Part shown: positions 1 through 6,649 of the stretch, piece after piece
Layout: each line of letters starts with the position of its first letter
Position numbering within the stretch: position 1 is the first letter of the stretch
Assembly (NCBI GenBank): GCA_964544305.1
Contig: CAZJAZ010000035.1
Span: 1 to 29,748 of the forward strand
Direction of reading: 5' to 3'
From: JAFDWI01 sp964544305
GTDB taxonomy: Bacteria > Actinomycetota > Acidimicrobiia > Acidimicrobiales > Iamiaceae
Length of the DNA: 29,748 nt
The notes under the pieces: model-generated
Database searches by the model: none
Seen by the model: the letters and a program-made list of their open reading frames with translations, nothing else
What the model was told of the DNA's origin: nothing
Program-made: the position numbers and the translations under genes

Positions 1-1
1 C

Positions 2-64
2 AACCTCCAACTCCTCTGCGGCCCCCACAACCGAGCCAAAGAACGCACCCGAGCCCGGCGGTGA
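2..64 (+). CDS. 3' end of an HNH endonuclease-like gene (partial)
   Basis: Reading frame 2 is open from the window edge to a TGA at 62-64 and encodes the last 20 residues of a protein. The peptide contains LLCGPHNRAKERTRARR. The pattern N-L-x-x-L-C-x-x-H-x-x-A-K is the usual end of an HNH nuclease domain, in which the Cys and His belong to the metal and active-site region. Everything upstream lies outside the window, so a DUF222-type fusion, common in actinobacteria, cannot be tested. The call rests on one short motif. Confidence 0.6.
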   Translation, partial: NLQLLCGPHNRAKERTRARR

Positions 65-69
65 ACAAT

Positions 70-131
70 GCAAAATGGGCAAGACAAGCCAACGAAGGTT
101 GAGAGACGCCCCCTCGTCCTATCCATTTTGC
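70..131. repeat. Short inverted repeat before the Fe-S carrier gene
   Basis: GCAAAATGG at 70-78 is repeated as its exact reverse complement at 123-131, 44 nt apart. It lies between the end of the HNH gene and the A-type carrier gene. The long spacer makes a simple terminator unlikely; it could be a split operator or chance. Confidence 0.3.
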
Positions 132-189
132 GTGCAACCCGGTAAGATTGCAGGGCACGTTCTGTCGCACGTTCAGGAGTCCAGCCACC

Positions 190-510
190 GTGATCACCCT
201 TACCGAAACAGCTAGCACCAAGGTCAAAGAATTGATCAGCGCCGAAGGCGACGAGACGCTCGCGTTACGCGTCGCGGTCAAACCCGGAGGCTGCTCGGGC
301 TACAGCTACGAAATGTACTTTGACGGCGACGTTGCAGGTGACGACCAAACCGCAGACTTTGCAGGGGTCAAAGTTGTTGTTGACTCGGCGAGTGCGGAGC
401 TGTTGCAAGGGGCAACCCTTGACTATTCAGATGGCTTGCAAGGCGCCGGCTTCGCGATCGACAACCCGAACGCATCCCGGACGTGTGGCTGCGGCAACTC
501 GTTTAGCTGA
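190..510 (+). CDS. A-type iron-sulfur cluster carrier (IscA/ErpA/HesB family)
   Basis: This protein of 106 residues has the length and motifs of A-type carriers, which receive Fe-S clusters from the assembly machinery and insert them into apoproteins in the cytoplasm. The three conserved cysteines are present: C35 in GGCSGYSYEM, and C99 and C101 in the C-terminal CGCGNSF. The open frame extends upstream to 148, but I chose GTG 190 because an AGGAG (175-179) lies 10 nt before it and because the family begins with a short I-T-L-T strand at this point. It stands alone, converging on the lipoprotein gene with a 20-nt gap. IscA and ErpA subfamilies cannot be separated by eye. Confidence 0.93.
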   Translation: MITLTETASTKVKELISAEGDETLALRVAVKPGGCSGYSYEMYFDGDVAGDDQTADFAGVKVVVDSASAELLQGATLDYSDGLQGAGFAIDNPNASRTCGCGNSFS

Positions 511-530
511 ACCGCGCCTCAGCGAACCGA

Positions 531-1442
531 TCAGGCGAGGGCAGTATCCAACGCCCGGCCAAGTTCGTTCGCGTCGAATGCCGCATCGAGACGGTGACTG
601 ATCACGCCATCGCGCCCGGTGATAAAAAGGACCGGTTCTGACGTCAGCTTCAACTTGGTCACCGCGTCGGTGAGCTTTGCGGCCGTGCCTTTTTCTGCCG
701 CCTGCGCTGCCGATTGATACACCTCTTGGTGAATGAACGTGACCCGCCCTTCGTAACGTTTGGTGACGCTTTGCAGCACGTCGAGCACCGGACCACACAC
801 CCCGGTCTGACAGAACTTCGGGGTCGCAACGAGGTAAGCAATGGGCTTCCCGGCTTTGAGCGCAACATCAAGACTCGTCGTGTGCAGTGGACATGGAGGA
901 TCTTGTGTACAGATCGGATCCACCCCGAGATGATCGGTGGATGTCGGTGTCTTCATCGACGGCAACTTGTCAGTTGGTCCCGGCACATCGGATGAACCCT
1001 TGGCCCCTACTGCGAACGTTGCGGTGACTTTGCCGCCATCAACCATGGCGCTCACCGTGTGGTTGCCCGCTTTCGCAGGGGTGAACTCAACTGGATAATA
1101 GGCCCACGGCAGATCTTTGCGGTGCGCAGCAACCGTCTTGGTGGTGCGTGTTCCACCCGGCCCGGTGATTGTGAACACCAGCGAATCTGGGGTGTTGGTA
1201 CTCATGCCACCGCCAGGATTTGCGACACCAAAAGCAATGCGCTGGGGGACAAGCGCCGTGATGTAATCGTTGAGCGGGAAAAACGCAAGCAACGACGCGG
1301 TTGGCTTGGGCAACGTCGTTTCACTCGCCGAACCAGAAGATTTCGATGAGCATGCCGCAAGAGCGAAGGCACTGGCACCCCCCAAGAGCACCGCTCGGCG
1401 CGTGAGTGAAGACGGAAGGTGGACAGCGATCTGATCAGACAT
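531..1442 (-). CDS. Tat-type lipoprotein with a thioredoxin-like fold
   Basis: A 303-residue exported protein. The N-terminus has SLTRRAVLLGG (twin Arg 15-16), a hydrophobic stretch and a lipobox ending ALAAC with C31, so it is predicted to pass through the Tat pathway and be lipid-anchored. The middle, about residues 55-145, reads as a beta-rich domain. The C-terminal half, from about residue 175, looks thioredoxin-like, with a CQTGVC pair (C211, C216) followed by GP, and IAYLVATPKF before it. The four-residue spacing is not the classic CxxC, so disulfide exchange is uncertain. ATG 1442 was chosen because it places the signal peptide at the N-terminus; ATG 1448 is two codons further upstream and equally possible. 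It is divergent from the RidA gene. Confidence 0.8.
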   Translation of the reverse strand: MSDQIAVHLPSSLTRRAVLLGGASAFALAACSSKSSGSASETTLPKPTASLLAFFPLNDYITALVPQRIAFGVANPGGGMSTNTPDSLVFTITGPGGTRTTKTVAAHRKDLPWAYYPVEFTPAKAGNHTVSAMVDGGKVTATFAVGAKGSSDVPGPTDKLPSMKTPTSTDHLGVDPICTQDPPCPLHTTSLDVALKAGKPIAYLVATPKFCQTGVCGPVLDVLQSVTKRYEGRVTFIHQEVYQSAAQAAEKGTAAKLTDAVTKLKLTSEPVLFITGRDGVISHRLDAAFDANELGRALDTALA

Positions 1443-1534
1443 CGCCATTGACGCTATCGGCACCACGGCGCAGATTGGCACCTCGTGGACTACCGTCACA
1501 GGTGTCCTTGACATGCAAGTTGAAAGGTGCGCCC

Positions 1535-1888
1535 GTGCCCGCTACCCCTGTAGGCCCCTACACCCCAATTGTCCGTGCCGGTAACTGGCTGTTGACCTCG
1601 GGACAAATTGGTTTACGTGACGGTTCGCTCGTGGCCGGTGGCCTTGTCGCCGAGTTACGTCAAGCGATAGCGAATTTGACCGAGTTGCTTGAATCCCAAG
1701 GGGCGACGTTGCAGGATGTGGTCGCAACAACGGTTTACCTGCGTCACATGGGTGACTATGCGGCGATGAACACAACGTACGTTGAGTGTTTCGGCGATGC
1801 ACGGCCTGCGCGCAGCGCCATCGGGGTGGCCGAACTTCCCCTCGGTGCACTAATTGAGATTGATGCTCGCGCGTATCTTGGTTCGTGA
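1535..1888 (+). CDS. RidA/YjgF-family protein (enamine/imine deaminase)
   Basis: A 117-residue protein matching the YjgF/YER057c/UK114 family throughout. RidA proteins hydrolyse reactive 2-aminoacrylate and related enamines released by PLP enzymes and act as cytoplasmic trimers. Visible motifs are VGPYTP and SGQIGL near the N-terminus, VVATTVYL in the middle, and PARSAIGVAELPLGALIEID at the end. The Arg of PARSAI corresponds to the substrate carboxylate-binding Arg105 of E. coli RidA, so deaminase activity is plausible. GTG 1535 is preferred over longer starts because GAAAGG sits 7 nt upstream and the family begins here. It is probably monocistronic. Confidence 0.9.
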   Translation: MPATPVGPYTPIVRAGNWLLTSGQIGLRDGSLVAGGLVAELRQAIANLTELLESQGATLQDVVATTVYLRHMGDYAAMNTTYVECFGDARPARSAIGVAELPLGALIEIDARAYLGS

Positions 1889-1974
1889 CCACACCGATGC
1901 GGCGTGCACATCACTCGTGATGGGAGCGCGTGGCAGTGTTGTGAGGTTGATCGATTGTCCATGTTGGCAAACGA

Positions 1975-1990
1975 TTCGCATTGATGCGAA
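1975..1990. promoter_or_regulatory. 16-bp dyad upstream of the small membrane protein gene
   Basis: TTCGCAT-TG-ATGCGAA is a perfect dyad with 7-bp arms and a 2-bp spacer, ending 15 nt before the GGAGG ribosome binding site of the 46-codon gene. Symmetry and position suit a repressor operator. No binding protein can be named. Confidence 0.35.
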
Positions 1991-2017
1991 GATGGAGCCA
2001 TGCCCGGAGGAATTGTG

Positions 2018-2158
2018 ATGGCGTTCATCTTGCTCGTGGTCTTCCCGATCACGGTGATCATGAGTTGTGCGGGTGTCGCGTGGGCGCTTGGCACGCTGTT
2101 GAACAAAGATGCCGATGCGCGCCATGAGGGATCAGAATTGATCGAACTCAGCCGCTAA
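2018..2158 (+). CDS. Small single-pass membrane protein (46 aa), function unknown
   Basis: A short gene supported by a strong GGAGG (2006-2010) placed 7 nt before ATG 2018. Residues 1 to about 28 are almost entirely hydrophobic (FILLVVFPITVIM, then CAGVAWALGTLL) and form one transmembrane helix. The remaining 18 residues are polar and end in EGSELIELSR. An in-frame ATG at 2000 would add six residues, but its Shine-Dalgarno spacing is only 2 nt. The gene sits just upstream of the cold-shock gene, separated by about 120 nt. I do not recognise a family and assign no role. Confidence 0.7.
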   Translation: MAFILLVVFPITVIMSCAGVAWALGTLLNKDADARHEGSELIELSR

Positions 2159-2180
2159 AGACTCGGTTGACGCCTCACTG

Positions 2181-2210
2181 TTCACAGCGACGTCTCCCAT
2201 GAACTAGAGT
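2181..2210 (+). promoter_or_regulatory. Candidate promoter of the cold-shock gene
   Basis: TTCACA (2181-2186) and TAGAGT (2205-2210) are separated by 18 nt and would start an RNA about 65 nt before the cold-shock ATG. The -10 fits the actinobacterial TAnnnT pattern; the -35 is weak. A leader of this kind is usual for csp genes. Confidence 0.4.
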
Positions 2211-2280
2211 GTGCAACTTCAATGCAGTGCAGGGCGCAGTACAAGCAAGCGACCCAGCTCGAAAGAAAGGGGTCGCGCAA

Positions 2281-2481
2281 ATGGCGACCGGTACCGTCAA
2301 GTGGTTCAACAACGAAAAGGGCTTCGGGTTCATTGCCCGCAGCGAAGGCCCCGACGTCTTCGTGCATCACTCGGCAATTCAAATGAACGGCTACCGCAGC
2401 CTTGAAGAAGGTCAAGCGGTTGAGTTCGAAGTTGTTGCAGGCCCCAAAGGCGACCAGGCGCAGGACGTTCGTCCCGCCTGA
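2281..2481 (+). CDS. Cold-shock protein (CspA family)
   Basis: A 66-residue single cold-shock domain, a small five-strand barrel that binds single-stranded RNA and DNA and melts mRNA structure. Both nucleic-acid-binding motifs are visible: KGFGFI (RNP1) and VFVHHSAI (RNP2), after the family-typical start GTVKWFNNEK. ATG 2281 is the natural start; GAAAGG lies 10 nt upstream, although the frame is open to 2209. The gene converges on the crotonase gene, with only a weak TGAGC/GCTCA stem (2489-2503) between them. Confidence 0.96.
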   Translation: MATGTVKWFNNEKGFGFIARSEGPDVFVHHSAIQMNGYRSLEEGQAVEFEVVAGPKGDQAQDVRPA

Positions 2482-2508
2482 ACATTCGTGAGCGACGAGC
2501 TCATCTGA

Positions 2509-3288
2509 TCAAACCTGGGTGCGGCCGCGTTGCGCGACCGCACCTCGGCGTTTTTCAATCTCTGTCGGGTTGAAGCGCCCGCTGTTCCACTCGGCGACAA
2601 TGTGCGCTTCATTGCGCCATGCCGCGTTGCCATCAACAAGCTGATTACCGTTGTACGTGGCAAATATTTGTTGCACGGCAGGCCCGTCATTTGACGCGAT
2701 ATCGGTGGCAATTGCGCGTGCAACGGGCAGCAGGTCGTCATGTGGAACAACCTGATTGACGAGTCCCCACTGCAGCGCGGTTGAAGCGTCGATGAAGTTT
2801 CCGGTTGCGCTCATTTGCCGTGCCCGGCGTACGCCGACGGCTTCAGGCAGCAATACGGTGAGACCCCAGCCCGGCTGAATCCCAACCCGAGCATGTGTGT
2901 CAGCAAAGCGGGCATGTTCGGACGCAATCAAAAAGTCGCACGCCAACGCCAATTCGAGGCCGCCGGTGATTGCGACACCGTTGATTGCCCCGATGATCGG
3001 AGTATGCAGCATTGGAATAGGGCCTGCCGTTCCATCTTCTCGAGAAAAGTTTGGGAACGGGGCGGTAGCCGCACCGGAGCCCAGCTCTTTGAGGTCAAGT
3101 CCGGCACAGAATGCAGGATCGGCCCCGGTCAAGATGATCGCTCTTACGTCTTCATTTGCGTCCAGGCGCTCCGTGGCTTGCGCCAAGCTGTGGAGGAGTT
3201 CACTTGACAACGCATTGCGTGCCTCTGGACGCGACAGCGTAACGGTCGCAACACCTTCGTCGTGGCTGATGGCAAGCACGTCATTCAT
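2509..3288 (-). CDS. Crotonase-fold protein (enoyl-CoA hydratase/isomerase family), atypical active site
   Basis: A 259-residue protein with clear crotonase signatures: LSRPEARNALSSEL, GADPAFCAGLDLKELG (CoA/oxyanion region) and AINGVAITGGLELALACD. The first catalytic Glu (Glu144 of rat hydratase) is kept in GGLEL. The position of the second (Glu164, in QPE) reads DTH in FADTHARVGIQPGWG. A classical hydration reaction is therefore doubtful, and the real substrate is unknown. ATG 3288 overlaps the end of the GlnR-like gene (stop 3281-3283) by 8 nt, which implies translational coupling and one transcript with glnA. The link to nitrogen control is otherwise unexplained. The frame is open further upstream, but that part lies over the regulator gene. 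Confidence 0.88.
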   Translation of the reverse strand: MNDVLAISHDEGVATVTLSRPEARNALSSELLHSLAQATERLDANEDVRAIILTGADPAFCAGLDLKELGSGAATAPFPNFSREDGTAGPIPMLHTPIIGAINGVAITGGLELALACDFLIASEHARFADTHARVGIQPGWGLTVLLPEAVGVRRARQMSATGNFIDASTALQWGLVNQVVPHDDLLPVARAIATDIASNDGPAVQQIFATYNGNQLVDGNAAWRNEAHIVAEWNSGRFNPTEIEKRRGAVAQRGRTQV

Positions 3289-3976
3289 TGTGTGACCGGT
3301 CCCAACGCGATTGACCGAATCGATACCCAACGGATCGAACGGTGGAAATAAGTGAACTGTTCGCTTCACCGAGTTTCGCTCGCAAACGTCGGACATGAAC
3401 GTCAACCGTTCGAGCACCGCCGTAATAGTCGTAACCCCAAACTTCTGAGAGCAGCACCTGGCGGCTAAAGACACGCCCCGGGTTGCACGCAAAATGTTTG
3501 AGTAGCTCGTACTCCATGTACGTCAGATCAAGTGGTGTGCCATCAATGGCTGCCTGATAGGTCGTCGGGTTGATGAGCAGGCCGCCGTAACGGATCATGT
3601 CGTCTTGCTCATCGCTTGTTGCTTGGGGAGTTTGTGAGAGCAACTCGAGTCGAGTTGTGAACTCGCTGGGGTGAAACGGCAAGAGACAAAAGTCGTCGAA
3701 GACGTCACCAAAGTGTGAGATCTTGCTTAAGTGTGCGGCGGGAACGAGAAGGAGAATCGACAGGTCGGGCTGTTCTTGTCGAATTTGTTTCGCGTGGCGC
3801 ACGGTGGCATCGGGGTCGTTTTCGAGAACGATTACCGCAGCGGGCCAGCCATCTTGGGGGCGCAGATCGCGCTCTTCAGCGAGTGTGTCGATGCCTTTCC
3901 ACGCGAGGCCAGAAAGTTCGAGTGCGCGCAGGACATCAGGTGCTGTGGGGGTGGGGAACACCAACAACGGACCCAT
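3281..3976 (-). CDS. GlnR-like orphan OmpR-family response regulator
   Basis: A 231-residue DNA-binding regulator. The C-terminal winged helix is a close match to actinobacterial GlnR: LDLTYMEYELLKHFA, GRVFSRQVLLSEVWGYDYYG and ARTVDVHVRRLRAKLG. The N-terminal receiver-like domain (about 1-115) lacks the acidic pair expected after the first strand (it begins MGPLLVFPTPT) and has VIVLEND where the phospho-Asp strand should be, so it is probably not phosphorylated. Atypical receivers of this kind are known in GlnR, the global regulator of nitrogen genes. It starts 32 nt after glnA on the same strand and opposite glnII, which supports a nitrogen role. ATG 3976 was chosen for GGGAG about 10 nt upstream. 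PhoP-like regulators are the alternative. Confidence 0.85.
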   Translation of the reverse strand: MGPLLVFPTPTAPDVLRALELSGLAWKGIDTLAEERDLRPQDGWPAAVIVLENDPDATVRHAKQIRQEQPDLSILLLVPAAHLSKISHFGDVFDDFCLLPFHPSEFTTRLELLSQTPQATSDEQDDMIRYGGLLINPTTYQAAIDGTPLDLTYMEYELLKHFACNPGRVFSRQVLLSEVWGYDYYGGARTVDVHVRRLRAKLGEANSSLISTVRSVGYRFGQSRWDRSHNE

Positions 3977-4008
3977 CTTTTCATTCTCCCACGAACGACA
4001 GCGCAGAA

Positions 4009-5343
4009 CTACCAAGCAGAAAGATACTGCTGCAGCTCAAAAGGCGTCACCTGTGCCCGGTAGGCATCCCATTCGGCGCGTTTGTTCCGTAAGAACCAGG
4101 TGAAAATATGGTCACCGAGAGTTTCACGCACCAAGTCGGATGCCTCCATGGCATCGAGTGCTTCGGCGAGCGATTGTGGCAGCTCGGGTTGATTCGAGTT
4201 CTCTGTTTCAAGATCAACCTGCGCTTCGGCCTCAAGATCGTATCCATGATCGATTCCACGTAAGCCAGCGGCGAGCAGTACTGAAAACACTAAGTACGGG
4301 TTGCACGCTGGATCAGGTGCCCGATATTCGATGCGAACCGCTTCGTTGTGATCGGGGCGAGTGTGAGGAACCCGAACGAGCGCGGAGCGATTATCACGTG
4401 CCCAGGAAATGTGTGATGGGGCTTCACTGCCAATCATGAGCCGCTTGTACGAGTTGACGAGCTGGTTGGTGAGGGCGGTGATTTCCGGCGCATGGCGCAA
4501 CAAACCGGCAATAAAGCCCCGTGCCTCGACAGACAGTGACAGGGCATCACCAGGATCGGCGAAGAGGTTTCGATCACCGCTCAGTAACGAAAGATGCGTG
4601 TGCATGCCTGATCCTTGGCTCATCACCAACGGCTTGGGCATAAACGTTGCGTGGACGCCAGCTTCCAATGCGATCTCACGCACCATGAAACGAAAAGTCA
4701 TGACGTTGTCGGCCATCGATAGCGCGTCACTGTGACGCAGATCGATCTCGTGCTGACTCGGCCCGTCTTCGTGGAACGAATACTCAACGGAAATCCCCAT
4801 GGTTTCAAGCGTTTGAATCGTGCGCATGCGAAGGTTGGAGGCAACGTCCGCGGTCGTCAGATCAAAGTACGAGCCCTTGTCGAGCGGGCGAGGCGCTTCG
4901 CTGTTTGCGGCCTTTTCGAAATAGTGAAACTCCATCTCGGGTGCGATCAGAAAGTTCAGCCCTCGTGCAGACGCGGCCTCAAGGTGTCGTTTGAGCACGC
5001 CACGTGGATCACCCGCGAACGGCGTGCCGTCAAGTTCGGTGACATCACAGAACATGCGCGCCTCACTTTCGCCTTGGGTTGCCCATGGGAGCAGTTCAAA
5101 CGTCGTTGGGTCGGGGCGTAGGAGGAGGTCGCATTCACGTCGGCGACTGAAGCCGTCGACCGATGATCCGTCGAATCGCATCCCTTGTGCCAACGCGTTT
5201 TCGAGTTCTGCGGAGGTGATAGCAACGGACTTGAGGTGACCGAGCACATCGGTGAACCACAATCGGATAAGTTGCACACCGCGTTCGCTTGCGGTACGAA
5301 GGACATAGTCGTGAGAATGTTCCACTCCGCCATGATGAAGCAT
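4009..5343 (-). CDS. glnA: Glutamine synthetase type I (GSI-alpha, GlnA2-like)
   Basis: A 444-residue enzyme that makes glutamine from glutamate, ammonia and ATP as a dodecamer. Motifs in order are RLWFTDVLGHLKSV, FDGSSVDGF (Asp50-like loop), APEMEFHYF (metal-binding Glu), GSGMHTHLSL, NSYKRLMIGSEAPSHISW and EYRAPDPACNPYL. The length and the lack of an NLYxLP adenylylation loop near the C-terminus place it with the alpha type, resembling M. tuberculosis GlnA2 more than GlnA1. It leads a minus-strand operon with the GlnR-like regulator and the crotonase. No clear Shine-Dalgarno precedes ATG 5343; GTG 5325 is an alternative start. A terminator-like hairpin and three phased GAAC repeats lie directly upstream. 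Confidence 0.94.
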   Translation of the reverse strand: MLHHGGVEHSHDYVLRTASERGVQLIRLWFTDVLGHLKSVAITSAELENALAQGMRFDGSSVDGFSRRRECDLLLRPDPTTFELLPWATQGESEARMFCDVTELDGTPFAGDPRGVLKRHLEAASARGLNFLIAPEMEFHYFEKAANSEAPRPLDKGSYFDLTTADVASNLRMRTIQTLETMGISVEYSFHEDGPSQHEIDLRHSDALSMADNVMTFRFMVREIALEAGVHATFMPKPLVMSQGSGMHTHLSLLSGDRNLFADPGDALSLSVEARGFIAGLLRHAPEITALTNQLVNSYKRLMIGSEAPSHISWARDNRSALVRVPHTRPDHNEAVRIEYRAPDPACNPYLVFSVLLAAGLRGIDHGYDLEAEAQVDLETENSNQPELPQSLAEALDAMEASDLVRETLGDHIFTWFLRNKRAEWDAYRAQVTPFELQQYLSAW

Positions 5344-5351
5344 TGAAGTCG

Positions 5352-5372
5352 AAAAAGAAGCCCGTTCGGGCT
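5352..5372 (-). terminator. Intrinsic terminator or attenuator in the glnA leader
   Basis: On the minus strand AGCCC-GAAC-GGGCT forms a compact stem with a tetraloop and is followed directly by TCTTTTT, the classic form of a Rho-independent terminator. It ends only 8 nt before the glnA ATG and points into glnA. It could stop read-through transcripts or attenuate glnA. Confidence 0.5.
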
Positions 5373-5391
5373 AAGTTCACACGCCGTTCAC
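5364..5391 (-). promoter_or_regulatory. Three 11-bp-phased GAAC repeats, candidate GlnR sites
   Basis: Reading the minus strand, GTGAAC (5391-5386), GTGAAC (5380-5375) and CCGAAC (5369-5364) recur exactly every 11 nt. GlnR boxes are known to consist of half-sites (gTnAC and GaAAC types) spaced 11 nt apart. The match to the consensus is partial, but the phasing and the position between glnA and glnII fit. Confidence 0.45.
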
Positions 5392-5478
5392 ATTCCAGAC
5401 ACTGTCAGGTAATCGTGACCTGCGAGCATCGCAGTCAACATGCCGATCGATTCGGCCCAAACATCAAGGAGTTTTTCT

Positions 5479-6474
5479 GTGACCTTCAAGGCCGAATACA
5501 TCTGGATTGATGGCACCAAGCCGACCGCACGTTTGCGTTCAAAAACAAAAGTGCTCGCAAACGGAGAAGCGCTCGGAATTTGGGGCTTTGACGGATCATC
5601 GACTTCGCAGGCTCCGGGTGGAGCGTCAGACTGTGTGCTGCGTCCGGTTTGTGACGTGCCGGACCCGATCCGCGGTGGCGCAGATCGCCTGGTGTTGTGT
5701 GAAGTTTTGGACGTTGACATGACGCCCCACCCCACGAACCACCGTGCAGCCCTCACTGAGGTCGCAGAAAAGTATGCCTCATTCGAGCCGCTCTTTGGCA
5801 TCGAGCAGGAGTACACGTTCTTCAAAGACGGCCGCCCCTATGGTTTCCCCCAGGGTGGTTTCCCCGCCCCACAAGGTTTCTATTACTGCGGCATTGGCGC
5901 CGACGAAGTGTACGGTCGCGAGATCGTTGAAGAGCACCTTGAGGCATGCTTGGAAGCAGGGCTTGGGATTTCGGGTATCAACGCGGAAGTCATGCCCGGT
6001 CAGTGGGAGTTCCAGGTTGGCCCGCTGAGTCCATTGGAAGTTTCTGACCAACTGTGGATTGCTCGTTGGTTGCTGTACCGGATCGCCGAGGATTACGACA
6101 TTTCCGCAACGCTTGACCCCAAACCGGTCAAAGGCGACTGGAATGGTGCCGGTGCGCACACAAACTTCTCAACCAAGCCAATGCGTGAAAGCTACCCGCC
6201 GATCATCGCCGCATGTGAAGCGCTCGGCACTCGGGCGAGCCTGCACGTTGAACACTACGGGGCTGGCATCGAGCAGCGTCTGACCGGCATGCACGAAACC
6301 GCGATCTGGTCGAAATACAGCTATGGCGTGTCGGACCGTGGGGCATCAGTGCGTATCCCGTGGCAGGTCGAAAAAGACCAAAAGGGTTACATCGAAGACC
6401 GTCGCCCGAACGCCAACATGGACCCCTACATTGTGACCCGTTTGATCACCGAAACGGTTTGCTCAAACGCGTAA
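5479..6474 (+). CDS. glnII: Glutamine synthetase type II (eukaryote-type GSII)
   Basis: A 331-residue glutamine synthetase of the shorter type II class, which occurs in actinobacteria and rhizobia beside GSI. Family motifs are YIWIDGT at the start, WGFDGSSTSQAPG, FGIEQEYTFF, INAEVMPGQWEFQVGP, GAGAHTNFSTK and DRRPNANMDPYIVTRLI. The frame is open from 5440, but GTG 5479 has AAGGAG (5467-5471) 7 nt upstream and matches the family start. It is divergent from glnA across a 135-bp regulatory gap, so the two isozymes and the GlnR-like regulator are probably controlled together. It is followed by a long inverted repeat (6485-6542). Confidence 0.95.
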   Translation: MTFKAEYIWIDGTKPTARLRSKTKVLANGEALGIWGFDGSSTSQAPGGASDCVLRPVCDVPDPIRGGADRLVLCEVLDVDMTPHPTNHRAALTEVAEKYASFEPLFGIEQEYTFFKDGRPYGFPQGGFPAPQGFYYCGIGADEVYGREIVEEHLEACLEAGLGISGINAEVMPGQWEFQVGPLSPLEVSDQLWIARWLLYRIAEDYDISATLDPKPVKGDWNGAGAHTNFSTKPMRESYPPIIAACEALGTRASLHVEHYGAGIEQRLTGMHETAIWSKYSYGVSDRGASVRIPWQVEKDQKGYIEDRRPNANMDPYIVTRLITETVCSNA

Positions 6475-6484
6475 ACCTCTCGAC

Positions 6485-6542
6485 CATGGTGTTCCGCGAA
6501 AGCGTTGGTACGAAACCGTTTCACGCTTCGTGGAACACCATG
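6485..6542. terminator. Long hairpin downstream of glnII
   Basis: The arms 6485-6505 and 6523-6542 pair over 20 positions with one G-U pair and one bulged A, around a 17-nt loop. The hairpin begins 10 nt after the glnII stop. There is no T-tract, so it would be a non-classical terminator or an mRNA 3'-end stabiliser. Confidence 0.55.
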
Positions 6543-6649
6543 ATGTCGAATGCAGAGCGTCCCTCAATGAGATGCGCAACGCGTAGTAGAGTGACGTTGA
6601 CCCGTTGGTAACCGCTCAGCTGGGCACGATGGAGAGGTGCGACCGAGCA

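Noticed and set aside
2489..2503. TGAGC/GCTCA stem between the cold-shock and crotonase genes as a terminator
   Set aside because: A 5-bp stem without a T-tract is too weak to report as a terminator.
6480..6611. A small frame through the hairpin after glnII
   Set aside because: It depends on the inverted-repeat sequence and has no plausible ribosome binding site.
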